Assembly (NCBI RefSeq): GCF_027587195.1
Contig: NZ_JAPDDP010000049.1
Coordinates: 1-54,210, forward strand
DNA length: 54,210 bases
Origin: Solirubrobacter phytolaccae
GTDB taxonomy: Bacteria; Actinomycetota; Thermoleophilia; Solirubrobacterales; Solirubrobacteraceae
Direction: 5' to 3'
Shown: positions 1-7,655 of the stretch, in pieces
Position numbering within the stretch: position 1 is the first letter of the stretch
Layout of the letters: the number at the start of each line of letters is the position of its first letter
Notes under the pieces: model-generated
Told to the model about the DNA's origin: nothing
Database searches by the model: none
The model's input: only the letters and a program-made list of their open reading frames with translations
Translations under genes and position numbers: made by a program

Positions 1-2
1 AC

Positions 3-2102
3 GATCCGACTTGCACGGAGGGCTCGTCGGGCGGCGCGCCCGGGGGCGGCACGGAGGGCTCGTCGGGCGGCGCGCCCGGGGGCGGCCCGGAGGGCTCGTC
101 GAGCGGCGCGGGGGCGGCGGTCGGCTCGTCGCCGGTGGTGCCGAGTGCAGGTGCGGCCCGCCTGTCGTCGGGCGGCGCCCCTGCGGCGTCGCCGGTCGCG
201 GCCACGTCGGGCGTGGCCGTGGTGCTGCGCGAGGGGTTCCTGACGTCCGGGACGCTGTTGGCGGGGCTCGCGCTCTTCGTGGCCGCCGTCGGCGTGATCG
301 CGGGCGTGCTCGGCGGGGCGCAGTCGCGTGGGGTGCGGATCGCGCTCGAGGCCGGGTGCGTCGTCGTGCTCGGCGGGCTCGTGTGGCAGGCCGCGTCGCG
401 CGGGAGCGTCGACGCGGGCGCGCTCGCGGGAGGTGGGACCGTCGATCCCCTGTTGGTGCTCGCGCCCGGTGCGGCGGCGCTCGCGTGTGGGTTGCTGGCG
501 CTGCGGCTCGTGCCGCCGCTGCTGCGCTCGCTGGCGCGGGGTGCCGAGCGGCTGCCGGTCGGGCCGTACCTGGCGCTCGTCGCGCTCGCGCGGCAACCCG
601 CGCGGACGGCGGCCGCGGTCGCCGTCGTGGCGGTCAGCGCGGCGGCGGGGACGTTCGCGCTGGGCCACGCGCGGACGCTCCAGCAGGGCGCGCTCGACCA
701 AGCCGCGTACCGAACGGCCGGCGACGTGCGCGGGCTCCGCCCGGCGGCGAGCTCCCGGCCGGACGCGGACCAGACGCCCGTCGTGCGGATCAAGGCCGAG
801 ACGCTCGGGCGACCACTGCCGGTGCAGGTCGTCGGGGTCGGCGCAGAGGCCCTGCCGCGGTTGCCGGGCTGGCGCGAGGACTTCAGCGCGGTGCCGATCG
901 CGCAGCTCGCGAAGCGCCTGGACGGCGATCCGAACGGACTGCAGCTCGGCGGGGTGGAGCTCCCGGTCGACGCACGGCGGCTCGAGCTGCCGTTCACGCT
1001 CACCGGCGCGCGGGCCGTGGTCCAGCTGGCGGTGCAGCGGCCCGACGGCACGTTCGCGCGGCTGTTCGGGGCGGACGAGCTGCCGCCCGGACGGCACCGG
1101 TTGTCCGCGCCGATCGCGCGCAGTGAGCGCGGCGGGCGGATCGTCGCCCTCGAGGTCGCGCTTGGCCCGGGCGGCAGCGGCACGAGCGACCTCGGGGAGG
1201 TGATCCCGGACGCGCTCCGCGTGACGCTCGCCGACGGCCGCCGCGCCGCGCTGACCGACTTCGCCGACTGGATGCCGACCACCGGCGGCAGCTTCACGGG
1301 CGGCACGTTCTCGTATTCGATCGCGGGCGTCGCGGGCTACCTCGGCATCCGCCCGCAGCAGCCCGCGGCGCGCGAGCCGATCCCCGTCCTCGCGACCCCT
1401 GCGCTCGCCGCGCGCGTCCGGGCCGGCGCTAACCTCGTGCTGCGCCTCCCGGGCGGCGGCCAGACCCGCGTGCAGATCGCGGGCACGGTCCGCCACGTGC
1501 CGACGACGGGCGCCGGCGAGGCGATGATCGCCGACGTCGGCCGCCTGTTCGCGGCGCTCAACACCCAGTACCCGGGCCTGGCCGCGGTGTCCGAGCACTG
1601 GCGGATCGGGCCCGCGCCGCCGTCCGGCCCGGAGCTGCGCCGCGCGGACCTCGCGGCGGAGGCGGCGGCGGACCCACTCGCCCGGGGCGTCCTGGGCGCG
1701 CTGCGCGGGCTCGCGGTGCTGGGCGCGCTCGTCGCCCTCGCGGCGGTCGCGCTCGCGGTGGCCTCGACGGCGCGCGACCGCGGCGGCGAGCAGGCCGAGC
1801 TCGAAGCCGTTGGCGTCGCGCCGCGCACGCTGCAGGCGCAGATGGTCGCGGGCGCGGCGGCGACGGCGCTCGTCGGGTTGGTCGCGGGGCTGTGCGGCGG
1901 GGCGCTGTTGACGGGGCGGTTCACCGGGCTCGTCGCGCTCGGGGCGGACGGGCGAAGTCCGCTACCGGAGCTGCTGCCGGCGTTCCCGTGGGTGGTGGCG
2001 GTCGGCGCGGTGGTGGCCGCCGGCGTGGTCGCGGTCGTGGGGGCCGGCGGGCAGGCGCGACGCGCGTTCCGTGGGGACGCGGTGGGGCGGCTCCGTGGGT
2101 AA
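3..2102 (+). CDS. FtsX/MacB-type ABC transporter permease (5' end outside window)
   Basis: The reading frame is open from the first bases of the window, so the start lies upstream. The visible part is about 700 residues. It begins with a Gly/Ser-rich linker built of a 12-residue repeat. Hydrophobic segments follow (one containing LLAGLALFVAAVGVIAGVL and three more), then a long polar domain rich in beta-type sequence, then C-terminal membrane segments around LGALVALAAVALAVAS and LVGLVAGLCGGALL. The cytoplasmic motif ELEAVGVAPRTLQAQM between the last helices is typical of FtsX-like permeases (the ELexlGa/s signature). Such proteins pair with MacB/LolD-type ATPases to move lipids, lipoproteins or peptides, or to act mechanically. 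The ATPase gene starting at 2424 is the obvious partner. The substrate cannot be read from sequence. Confidence 0.8.
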   Translation, partial: DPTCTEGSSGGAPGGGTEGSSGGAPGGGPEGSSSGAGAAVGSSPVVPSAGAARLSSGGAPAASPVAATSGVAVVLREGFLTSGTLLAGLALFVAAVGVIAGVLGGAQSRGVRIALEAGCVVVLGGLVWQAASRGSVDAGALAGGGTVDPLLVLAPGAAALACGLLALRLVPPLLRSLARGAERLPVGPYLALVALARQPARTAAAVAVVAVSAAAGTFALGHARTLQQGALDQAAYRTAGDVRGLRPAASSRPDADQTPVVRIKAETLGRPLPVQVVGVGAEALPRLPGWREDFSAVPIAQLAKRLDGDPNGLQLGGVELPVDARRLELPFTLTGARAVVQLAVQRPDGTFARLFGADELPPGRHRLSAPIARSERGGRIVALEVALGPGGSGTSDLGEVIPDALRVTLADGRRAALTDFADWMPTTGGSFTGGTFSYSIAGVAGYLGIRPQQPAAREPIPVLATPALAARVRAGANLVLRLPGGGQTRVQIAGTVRHVPTTGAGEAMIADVGRLFAALNTQYPGLAAVSEHWRIGPAPPSGPELRRADLAAEAAADPLARGVLGALRGLAVLGALVALAAVALAVASTARDRGGEQAELEAVGVAPRTLQAQMVAGAAATALVGLVAGLCGGALLTGRFTGLVALGADGRSPLPELLPAFPWVVAVGAVVAAGVVAVVGAGGQARRAFRGDAVGRLRG
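15..119 (+). repeat. 36-bp coding tandem repeat, about 3 copies
   Basis: Two perfect 36-bp units lie at 15-50 and 51-86, with a third diverged unit at 87-119. Each encodes the 12-residue unit TEGSSGGAPGGG or a variant. The tract is a low-complexity linker inside the permease and may extend upstream of the window. Confidence 0.85.
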
Positions 2103-2222
2103 GGGCGTGGGGATCTCGGGGCCGCGCGGTGGGGCCAGTGAACGGCCGGCACCGAGGAGGGGCGGGATCGGCCGCGCCGATTGCGCATCGGCCGGGTACG
2201 CGCGCTCGCGGGCTCGGGCTGT

Positions 2223-2273
2223 GGGGGTGTGCCCCGAAAAGTCCGCGGGACGGGAGTTTCCGGACACACCCCT
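2223..2273. repeat. REP-like inverted repeat, copy A
   Basis: The arms at 2223-2239 (GGGGGTGTGCCCCGAAA) and 2257-2273 (TTTCCGGACACACCCCT) form an imperfect 17-bp inverted repeat around a 17-nt loop. A close relative lies 110 bp downstream in the same orientation. The element sits in the 321-bp gap between the permease and the ATPase genes, which holds no convincing ORF. The form resembles bacterial REP elements. Confidence 0.7.
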
Positions 2274-2332
2274 GTGCGATCGCGTGCTGGGCGCAGACGA
2301 TCACGAGCGCGCGTTCGAGGTGGCGCGTTGGT

Positions 2333-2383
2333 GGGGGTGTGTCCCGAAAGTTGCCTGTGAGGAAGGTTTCGGGACACACCCCC
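2333..2383. repeat. REP-like inverted repeat, copy B
   Basis: The arms GGGGGTGTGTCCCGAAA (2333-2349) and TTTCGGGACACACCCCC (2367-2383) are a perfect 17-bp inverted repeat with a 17-nt loop. The element ends 40 bp before the ATPase start, so it will lie in the 5' untranslated region or promoter region of that gene. It is the better conserved of the two copies. Confidence 0.75.
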
Positions 2384-2423
2384 TCGACGGCGGTGTTCGT
2401 TTTGCCTCGCGGAGGAGGACACC

Positions 2424-3956
2424 GTGACTGAGCACGCGATCGAGGCGCGCAAGGTCTTCGTCGTCCACGAAGGGGCGACCGGCAACGTCGTGAGCCTCCA
2501 AGGGGCAACGCTCACCGTCGACCACGGGGAGCTCGTCGCCGTGATGGGGCCGAGCGGGTCGGGGAAGTCCACGCTGCTGAACTGCCTCGCCGGGCTGCAG
2601 CCGATCACGGCCGGGCACCTCTATGCCGCCACGCCCGTCGCCACCGTCGCGCAGGACGCGGCCAAGGCGCTCGGGGACGACCAGCCGATCACCACGCGGA
2701 TCGCGCTCAGGGCCCGCCTCGCCGGAACGCGCAAGCGCGCCGCCACCCGTCGCGCGCACGAGCTGCTCGAACGGCTCGGCCTCCAGCACCGCGGCCACGC
2801 TCGCCGCCAGGAGCTCTCGGGCGGTGAGCAGCAGCGGGCGGCGCTGTGCGTCGCGATCGCGGCGCGGCCGAAGCTCCTGCTGGTGGACGAGGTGACCGGC
2901 CAGCTCGACGCCGCCACCGGCCGCGGCATCCTCGAGCTGCTCGCCGAGCTTGCGCACGAGGGCCACTCGACCGTCGTGCTGGCCACGCACGATCCGCGCG
3001 CGACGGAGGTCGCCGACCGCACGGTGACCATCCGCGACGGCCGGATCACGGGCGCGCTGCACGGGCGCAGCGGCCGCACGTTCGTGTTCGTCGACGACGG
3101 CGGCGTGCTGCGACTCGATCCGGACGACCTCCACGCCGCGGGGATCGCCGCCGAGGCCGAGGTGAGCCTCGCGCCCGGCGCCGTGATCCTGCGGGGCACC
3201 GCCCAACCACGCCTCGCACAAGCACCGACCACCGACGCCCCGAGCGGCGGCCAAGAGCTCGTCCGCCTCGAGCACGTCCGCCGCCGGTTCGCGACCAGGG
3301 CCGAGACCGTCGACGCCGTCGCCGGCGTCAGCCTCGCGTTCAAGGCAGGCGCCTTCCACGCGCTCGTGGGTCCTTCGGGCTGCGGGAAGACGACGCTCCT
3401 GCACCTGATCGCGGGTCTGGACCGCGCCGACCACGGCACCGTGCAGATCGGCGGCACAGACCTCGCCACCCAGACCCGCGCCCAACTCGCGCGGCTGCGG
3501 CGCGAGCACGTCGCCGTCGTCCCGCAGGTCTCCGCGCTGGTCGGCGGCCTGTCCGCGCTCGACAACGTCGCCCTTGCCCTCAGGGCGCGCGGGCAGGACG
3601 CACGCCAAGCGCGCGCCGCCGCCCTCGAAGCGCTCGAGCAGTTCGGCCTGCAGGATCTCGCCCAGCGCGCGGCGCAGGGCCTGTCCGGCGGCGAGCGCCA
3701 GCGCGTCGCTCTCGCCCGCGCGCTCGCGACCAAAGCGCCGCTCATCCTCGCCGACGAGCCGACCGCCAACCTCGACGAGGCCAACGCCATCAAGGTGGCC
3801 GAGATGCTCGCGACCACCGCCCGGCAAGGCGCCTGCGTCGTCTGCGCCACCCACGACGCCTCCGTGACCGCGCGCGCGACGACCGTCATCGCCATGCGCG
3901 ACGGCAAGATCGCCCCCGGAACGGGCGGGGCGATGACGCCTTCGGCGATTGCCTAA
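2424..3956 (+). CDS. ABC transporter ATPase with two nucleotide-binding domains
   Basis: A GTG start follows an excellent ribosome site, GGAGGAGG at 2411-2418. The 510-residue protein contains two complete LolD/MacB-like ATPase domains in tandem. Domain 1 has Walker A GPSGSGKS (residues 42-49), signature LSGGEQQR and Walker B LLLVDEV. Domain 2 has Walker A GPSGCGKT, signature LSGGERQR and Walker B LILADEP followed by the D-loop. A short segment (about residues 215-265) links them. It presumably energises the FtsX-type permease encoded just upstream. Because the two genes are separated by 321 bp carrying the REP-like elements, they may not be strictly co-transcribed. Domain 1 lacks an obvious canonical Q-loop neighbourhood, so the two sites may not be equivalent. 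Confidence 0.88.
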   Translation: MTEHAIEARKVFVVHEGATGNVVSLQGATLTVDHGELVAVMGPSGSGKSTLLNCLAGLQPITAGHLYAATPVATVAQDAAKALGDDQPITTRIALRARLAGTRKRAATRRAHELLERLGLQHRGHARRQELSGGEQQRAALCVAIAARPKLLLVDEVTGQLDAATGRGILELLAELAHEGHSTVVLATHDPRATEVADRTVTIRDGRITGALHGRSGRTFVFVDDGGVLRLDPDDLHAAGIAAEAEVSLAPGAVILRGTAQPRLAQAPTTDAPSGGQELVRLEHVRRRFATRAETVDAVAGVSLAFKAGAFHALVGPSGCGKTTLLHLIAGLDRADHGTVQIGGTDLATQTRAQLARLRREHVAVVPQVSALVGGLSALDNVALALRARGQDARQARAAALEALEQFGLQDLAQRAAQGLSGGERQRVALARALATKAPLILADEPTANLDEANAIKVAEMLATTARQGACVVCATHDASVTARATTVIAMRDGKIAPGTGGAMTPSAIA

Positions 3957-3995
3957 ACAAATCCGAACGCGCCACGTCACTTCGCCAACCCGGCC

Positions 3996-4022
3996 GGTTT
4001 CCTGCCAATTCGCACCGGGCAG
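3996..4022 (+). promoter_or_regulatory. candidate sigma-B/sigma-F type promoter
   Basis: GGTTTC (3996-4001) and GGGCAG (4017-4022) are separated by 15 bp. They lie 10 bp upstream of the ATG of an RsbW-like gene. The arrangement resembles the GTTT-N14-16-GGG(T/A) promoters of the general stress/sporulation sigma factors that RsbW-type proteins control. This is pattern matching only. Confidence 0.3.
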
Positions 4023-4031
4023 GCAAACCCT

Positions 4032-4412
4032 ATGGAGGCCCACACGCTCGAGCTGACGTTCCCGCCCGAGCCAGGGTCCGTAGCCCAGGCGCGGACCCAG
4101 CTGTGCGACGCGATGGCACCGGACCTGCAGGACGAGCAGGTCGAGACCCTACGGCTGCTCGTCTCGGAGCTGGTGACCAACGCCGTCCGCCACGGCGACG
4201 GCGGCGAGTCGGTCGAAGTCAACGCGCACTGGAACGCGGAGGTCCGGATCGAGGTGGTCGACCATGGCCACGGGTTCCAACCCACCCCGCGCTTCGGCCG
4301 CAGCGACGAGCCCGGCGGCTTCGGGCTCTACCTCGTCGGCCGCCTGGCTGACCAGTGGGGCGTCGAGACGACCGACGGCACCACCGTCTGGTTCGTCCTG
4401 CAGCGCCACTGA
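4032..4412 (+). CDS. RsbW-like serine kinase / anti-sigma factor (GHKL ATPase)
   Basis: This 126-residue protein is a single HATPase domain of the RsbW/SpoIIAB type. The N box SELVTNAVRHG carries Glu46 and Asn50. The G1 box is VVDHGHGF with Asp77, and the G2 box is GGFGLYLV. Family members bind a sigma factor or phosphorylate a STAS-domain antagonist on serine. A STAS coding region lies directly downstream in the same reading frame, which fits that pairing. The gene ends at a TGA (4410-4412) that is followed by 34 sense codons leading straight into the STAS domain, so a fusion made by readthrough cannot be excluded (see findings). The start ATG has only a weak ribosome site. Confidence 0.85.
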   Translation: MEAHTLELTFPPEPGSVAQARTQLCDAMAPDLQDEQVETLRLLVSELVTNAVRHGDGGESVEVNAHWNAEVRIEVVDHGHGFQPTPRFGRSDEPGGFGLYLVGRLADQWGVETTDGTTVWFVLQRH

Positions 4413-4490
4413 CCACCGGGTGCGGTAGCTTCCCCCTCTACGAGCACGTACGGGGGCCCAGCAAGCTGGAAGGTCACGGAGGTCGCCGAC

Positions 4491-4769
4491 CTGCGCGGAG
4501 ACCGCACGCTCGTCTTGCACGGCGAGCTGGACATCGCGACGGCGCCGGAGCTCGTGCACCTGCTCACCCGCCTGCGTCACCACGGCCACGCCGTGACGGT
4601 CGATCTCGCCGAGGTCACGTTCATGGACTCGACCGGCCTGACGACGCTGATGGACGCGCACCGGGAGGCGGAGCTGGGCGGTGGGACGTTCGCCGTCCGC
4701 CGGGCCTCGCCGGCCGTCCGGCGCGTCTTCGAGCTCGCGGGCGTGAACGGCGTCCTCGACGACGGGTAG
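4491..4769 (+). CDS. STAS-domain protein (anti-sigma factor antagonist-like)
   Basis: The frame encodes a typical STAS domain: LVLHGELDIATAPEL, then VDLAEVTFMDSTGLTTLM with the serine that RsbW-type kinases phosphorylate in relatives (DSTGL), then FELAGV. The start is uncertain. No ATG or GTG occurs in frame after the preceding TGA at 4410. The first TTG (4515) falls inside the second strand and would delete the domain's beginning. I place the start at CTG 4491 because GGAGGT lies 7 nt upstream (4478-4483). However, the in-frame codons further upstream (WKVTEVAD) look like the first STAS strand, so translation may really begin earlier or come from readthrough. The likely partner is the kinase encoded immediately upstream. 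Confidence 0.7.
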   Translation: MRGDRTLVLHGELDIATAPELVHLLTRLRHHGHAVTVDLAEVTFMDSTGLTTLMDAHREAELGGGTFAVRRASPAVRRVFELAGVNGVLDDG

Positions 4770-4780
4770 GCTCGCCCGAG

Positions 4781-5911
4781 GTGGAGAGCCACACCGTCCC
4801 CCAGCAGCCGACGGTCAGCATCGACGCACTCGAGACGTTCGTCGAGCTGCTGGCGCGCGTCGACGCCGACCCCGCCACGGACGACTTCTACAGCCGCCTG
4901 TGCGAGGCCACCTGCCGCCTCGCGGACATGGATCGCGCGGTCATCTTCCGCTACGACGGCGCACGCAGGCGCGTGCGAGCCGCCGGCGCGTACGGCATCG
5001 ACCTCGACGTGTTCGCCGACGCGCAGGTCAACGTCGAGACGGTCCGCGTGGCGCGCGACTCGCTCGTCGAGGACCGCGTGATCGAGATCAGCTCCTCGTT
5101 GGCCGAGGACGTGCCCGAGGAGTACCGCAGCCTCATCACCGCCTCGAACACGCTCGTGTGCACGCCGATGGCCGCCGCGGGCCGCTGGCTGGGCGTGATC
5201 CTGTCCGACCGCAAGCCGGACCGGCCGCCGCTGAGCGACTCCGAGCGCTACGTGCTGTGGACGCTCGGCAAGACGGCCGCGCTGGCCGCGTTCGCCCGCC
5301 AGGCCACGAACAAGCAGGCCCAGGCCCGCCAGCTCTCGGAGCGGATGGACCTCGCCCGCGAGGTCCACGAGTCGGTCATCCAGCGCCTGTTCGGCATCCA
5401 ACTCGTCTTCAGCTCCCAGGCCGAGCTGTCCCCGGCCGCGCGGCAGCGCATCGCCGCCGAGCTCCAGGCCGCGCTCCACGACCTCCGGCGCGCGCTGCAA
5501 CGTCCGCTCGCCCGCCAGGCGCCGGAGACGAACACGACGGTGCTCGAAGAGGTCGAGCGCCTGCGCCGGGAACACCGCGACCTGCGCCTCGTGCTCACGC
5601 CCGGCAGCGAGGCGGTCGAGATCCCGAAGCCGATCGAGCCGCTCGCGCAGTCCGTGCTCGCCGAGGCCGTCCGCAACGCGCACAAGCACGCCAAGCCGAG
5701 CAAGATCGAGGTCAGCCTGGCGATCAAGGACGCGGACACGCTCGTGCTCGACGTGGTCAACGACGGCATCCGCGGCCGCGCCCGCCACAGCGGCATGGGC
5801 CTCAAGCTGGCGGCGCTCGAAGCGCTGCAGTTCGGAGGCATCGTGGAGTTCGGCGAACGCGATCCCGGCTGGTGGCGCGTCAGACTGGCGGTGCCCCTTG
5901 ACCGGTCCTGA
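4781..5911 (+). CDS. GAF-domain sensor histidine kinase (HisKA_3 type)
   Basis: The GTG at 4781 is 11 bp after the STAS stop and gives 376 residues. A GAF-like sensory domain covers about residues 18-175. The dimerisation/phosphotransfer helix carries AREVHESVIQRLFG with His196, which matches the HisKA_3 class. The C-terminal ATPase domain (about 270-376) has an N box AEAVRNAHKHAKPSK, a G1-like NDG and a G2 GMGLKLA. No membrane segment is visible, so the kinase should be cytoplasmic. The next gene overlaps its 3' end and encodes a NarL-type regulator, so the two form a two-component pair. The signal sensed is unknown; GAF domains can bind heme, nucleotides or small molecules. Confidence 0.85.
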   Translation: MESHTVPQQPTVSIDALETFVELLARVDADPATDDFYSRLCEATCRLADMDRAVIFRYDGARRRVRAAGAYGIDLDVFADAQVNVETVRVARDSLVEDRVIEISSSLAEDVPEEYRSLITASNTLVCTPMAAAGRWLGVILSDRKPDRPPLSDSERYVLWTLGKTAALAAFARQATNKQAQARQLSERMDLAREVHESVIQRLFGIQLVFSSQAELSPAARQRIAAELQAALHDLRRALQRPLARQAPETNTTVLEEVERLRREHRDLRLVLTPGSEAVEIPKPIEPLAQSVLAEAVRNAHKHAKPSKIEVSLAIKDADTLVLDVVNDGIRGRARHSGMGLKLAALEALQFGGIVEFGERDPGWWRVRLAVPLDRS

Positions 5912-6542
5912 CCTGAATCCCTCGCGCATCGCCGCCGGCACGTCCGACCGCAAGCTGCGCGTGCTCGTCGTCGACGACCACGAGGTCGTGCACTGGGGCC
6001 TGCGCCTCATGCTCGGCGAGCAGCCGTGGGTGGAGCGCTGCCTGTCGGCGCGCAACACGCAGGAGGCGCTGGCGCTCGCGCGCCGCTACGACCCGCACGT
6101 CGCGCTCGTGGACCTGTTCGTCGGGCAGGAGTCAGGCGCGGAGATCTGCGCGCAGCTGCTCGCGCTGTCGCCCCGCCTCAACGTCCTGCTGATCTCCGGC
6201 GCCGGCCGCATCTCGCCCAACGCCGCGCGAGCCGCCGGCGCATCCGGCTTCATCTCCAAGGATTGGCCTGCCGCGGACATCGCGGGCGCCGTGCGCATGG
6301 TCGGCTTGGGCATGACGGTCTTCAAGCCGCACGAGGCGCCCGCCGGGCCGCCGCTCTCCGAACGCGAACGCGAAGTCCTGGAAGCCATCGCGGGCGGCGC
6401 GACCAACCGTGAGATCGCGGGTGAACTCTTCCTGTCACCGCACACGGTGAAGGAGCACACGTCCTCCCTGTACCGCAAGCTCAACGTCAGAAACCGCGCC
6501 GAAGCCGTGCAGAAGGCGCAGCGGCTCGGCCTGATCTCGTAA
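5898..6542 (+). CDS. NarL/FixJ-family response regulator
   Basis: This 214-residue protein starts at TTG 5898, overlapping the kinase gene by 14 nt, which implies translational coupling. The receiver domain has the acidic pair Asp26-Asp27 (VVDDHE), the phosphoacceptor Asp72 (VALVDLF), the Ser of LLISGAG and the Lys of ISKDW. The C-terminal LuxR-type helix-turn-helix (about residues 150-210) shows LSEREREVLEAIAGG, TNREIAGELFLSPHTVKEH and YRKLNVRNRAEAV. It should be the DNA-binding output of the upstream histidine kinase. Targets are unknown. Confidence 0.9.
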   Translation: MTGPDLNPSRIAAGTSDRKLRVLVVDDHEVVHWGLRLMLGEQPWVERCLSARNTQEALALARRYDPHVALVDLFVGQESGAEICAQLLALSPRLNVLLISGAGRISPNAARAAGASGFISKDWPAADIAGAVRMVGLGMTVFKPHEAPAGPPLSEREREVLEAIAGGATNREIAGELFLSPHTVKEHTSSLYRKLNVRNRAEAVQKAQRLGLIS

Positions 6543-6546
6543 ACGA

Positions 6547-6568
6547 GTGGGGGTGCGCCACCCCCCAC
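6547..6568 (+). terminator. GC hairpin after the response regulator
   Basis: GTGGGGGTG and CACCCCCCAC face each other across a short CGC loop immediately after the stop codon. No T-tract follows, so termination efficiency is uncertain. Confidence 0.45.
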
Positions 6569-6614
6569 ACAGGGGGTAGGCGGCAAGCGGAGGTGGGACA
6601 CACAACGCCTCTGC

Positions 6615-7655
6615 GTGATGGTGCAGGGCGTGAGCAACGCAACCCTCCCTCCTGAGCTGCATCAGATCGCGCGTGACGCGGCGCGCACCGGGAGGCGACC
6701 CGCACCCCCGCGGACCGCGACGATCCTCGGGCTCGGCCACTACCTGCCCAGCGAGGTCGTCCCCAACGCGGATATCGCCGAACGCATCGGCGTCGACGAT
6801 CACTGGATCATCAAGCGCACGGGCATCAAGGCCCGCCGCCGCGCTGCCGCGAACGAGGGCACGACCGACCTGGCCGTGTTCGCCGCCCGCCGCGCCCTGC
6901 AGGACGCGGGCGTGCAGGCCAAGGACCTGGACTTCGTGATCGTCGCGACCATGAGCGCCGACGAGATCACTCCGAACTGCGCGCCGCTCGTCGCGCACGC
7001 GATCGGCGCCGACCGCGCCGCCGCGTTCGACATCGGCGCCGCGTGCACCGGCTTCCTCGCGGGCCTGTCGCAGGGCGCCGCGCTGGTCGAGGTCGGCCGC
7101 GCGGAGCGCATCCTGCTGATCGGCGCGGAGAAGCTCACCCGCATCACCGACTTCAACGACAAGAAGACCGGCATGCTGTTCGGCGACGGCGCGGGCGCCG
7201 TCGTGCTCGGCCCGTCCGACAGCGGCGCCGGCGTCGGCCCGATCGACCTGCACGCCGACGGCGGGCTGGGCGACACGATCCTGGCCACGCACGAGGACCC
7301 GTACATCCGCATGGACGGGATCTCGACCTTCAAGATCGCCGTCAAGAACCTGTCCGAGTCGACGGTCTACGCGGTCGCCGCGGCCGGCCTCGAGCTCGAC
7401 GAGATCGACCTGTTCGTCTACCACCAGGCCAACAGCCGGATCCTCAAGGCCGTCGGCGAGCGCCTCGAGCTGGACCCCGGCAAGGTCGCGGACTACATCG
7501 CCCAGCTCGGCAACACGTCGGCCGCCTCGATCCCGCTCACGCTCTCGCTCTCCCGCGAGGACGGACGCCTGCGCGCCGGCCAGAAGGTGCTGCTGGGCGC
7601 GATCGGCGCGGGCTTCACCTGGGGCGCCGGCGTGATGGAGTGGACCCTTTCATGA
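6615..7655 (+). CDS. fabH: 3-oxoacyl-ACP synthase III
   Basis: FabH condenses an acyl-CoA primer with malonyl-ACP to start fatty acid synthesis. The 346-residue protein has the full catalytic triad: Cys144 (GAACTG), His270 (VYHQANSRI) and Asn300 (LGNTSAAS). The GDGAGAVVL glycine-rich loop is also present. The start is ambiguous: GTG 6615, ATG 6618 and GTG 6630 are all in frame, and the N-terminus is about 30 residues longer than most FabH proteins. A GGAGG lies about 20 nt before 6615. It is the first gene of a six-gene fatty acid operon and its stop overlaps the fabG start (ATGA). Confidence 0.93.
   Translation: MMVQGVSNATLPPELHQIARDAARTGRRPAPPRTATILGLGHYLPSEVVPNADIAERIGVDDHWIIKRTGIKARRRAAANEGTTDLAVFAARRALQDAGVQAKDLDFVIVATMSADEITPNCAPLVAHAIGADRAAAFDIGAACTGFLAGLSQGAALVEVGRAERILLIGAEKLTRITDFNDKKTGMLFGDGAGAVVLGPSDSGAGVGPIDLHADGGLGDTILATHEDPYIRMDGISTFKIAVKNLSESTVYAVAAAGLELDEIDLFVYHQANSRILKAVGERLELDPGKVADYIAQLGNTSAASIPLTLSLSREDGRLRAGQKVLLGAIGAGFTWGAGVMEWTLS

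Noticed and set aside
11-1126. Long Arg/Gly-rich frame overlapping the permease gene
   Set aside because: It is an alternative frame of a very GC-rich gene, with composition dominated by R, G and A and no motif. The +3 frame has clear membrane segments and FtsX features.
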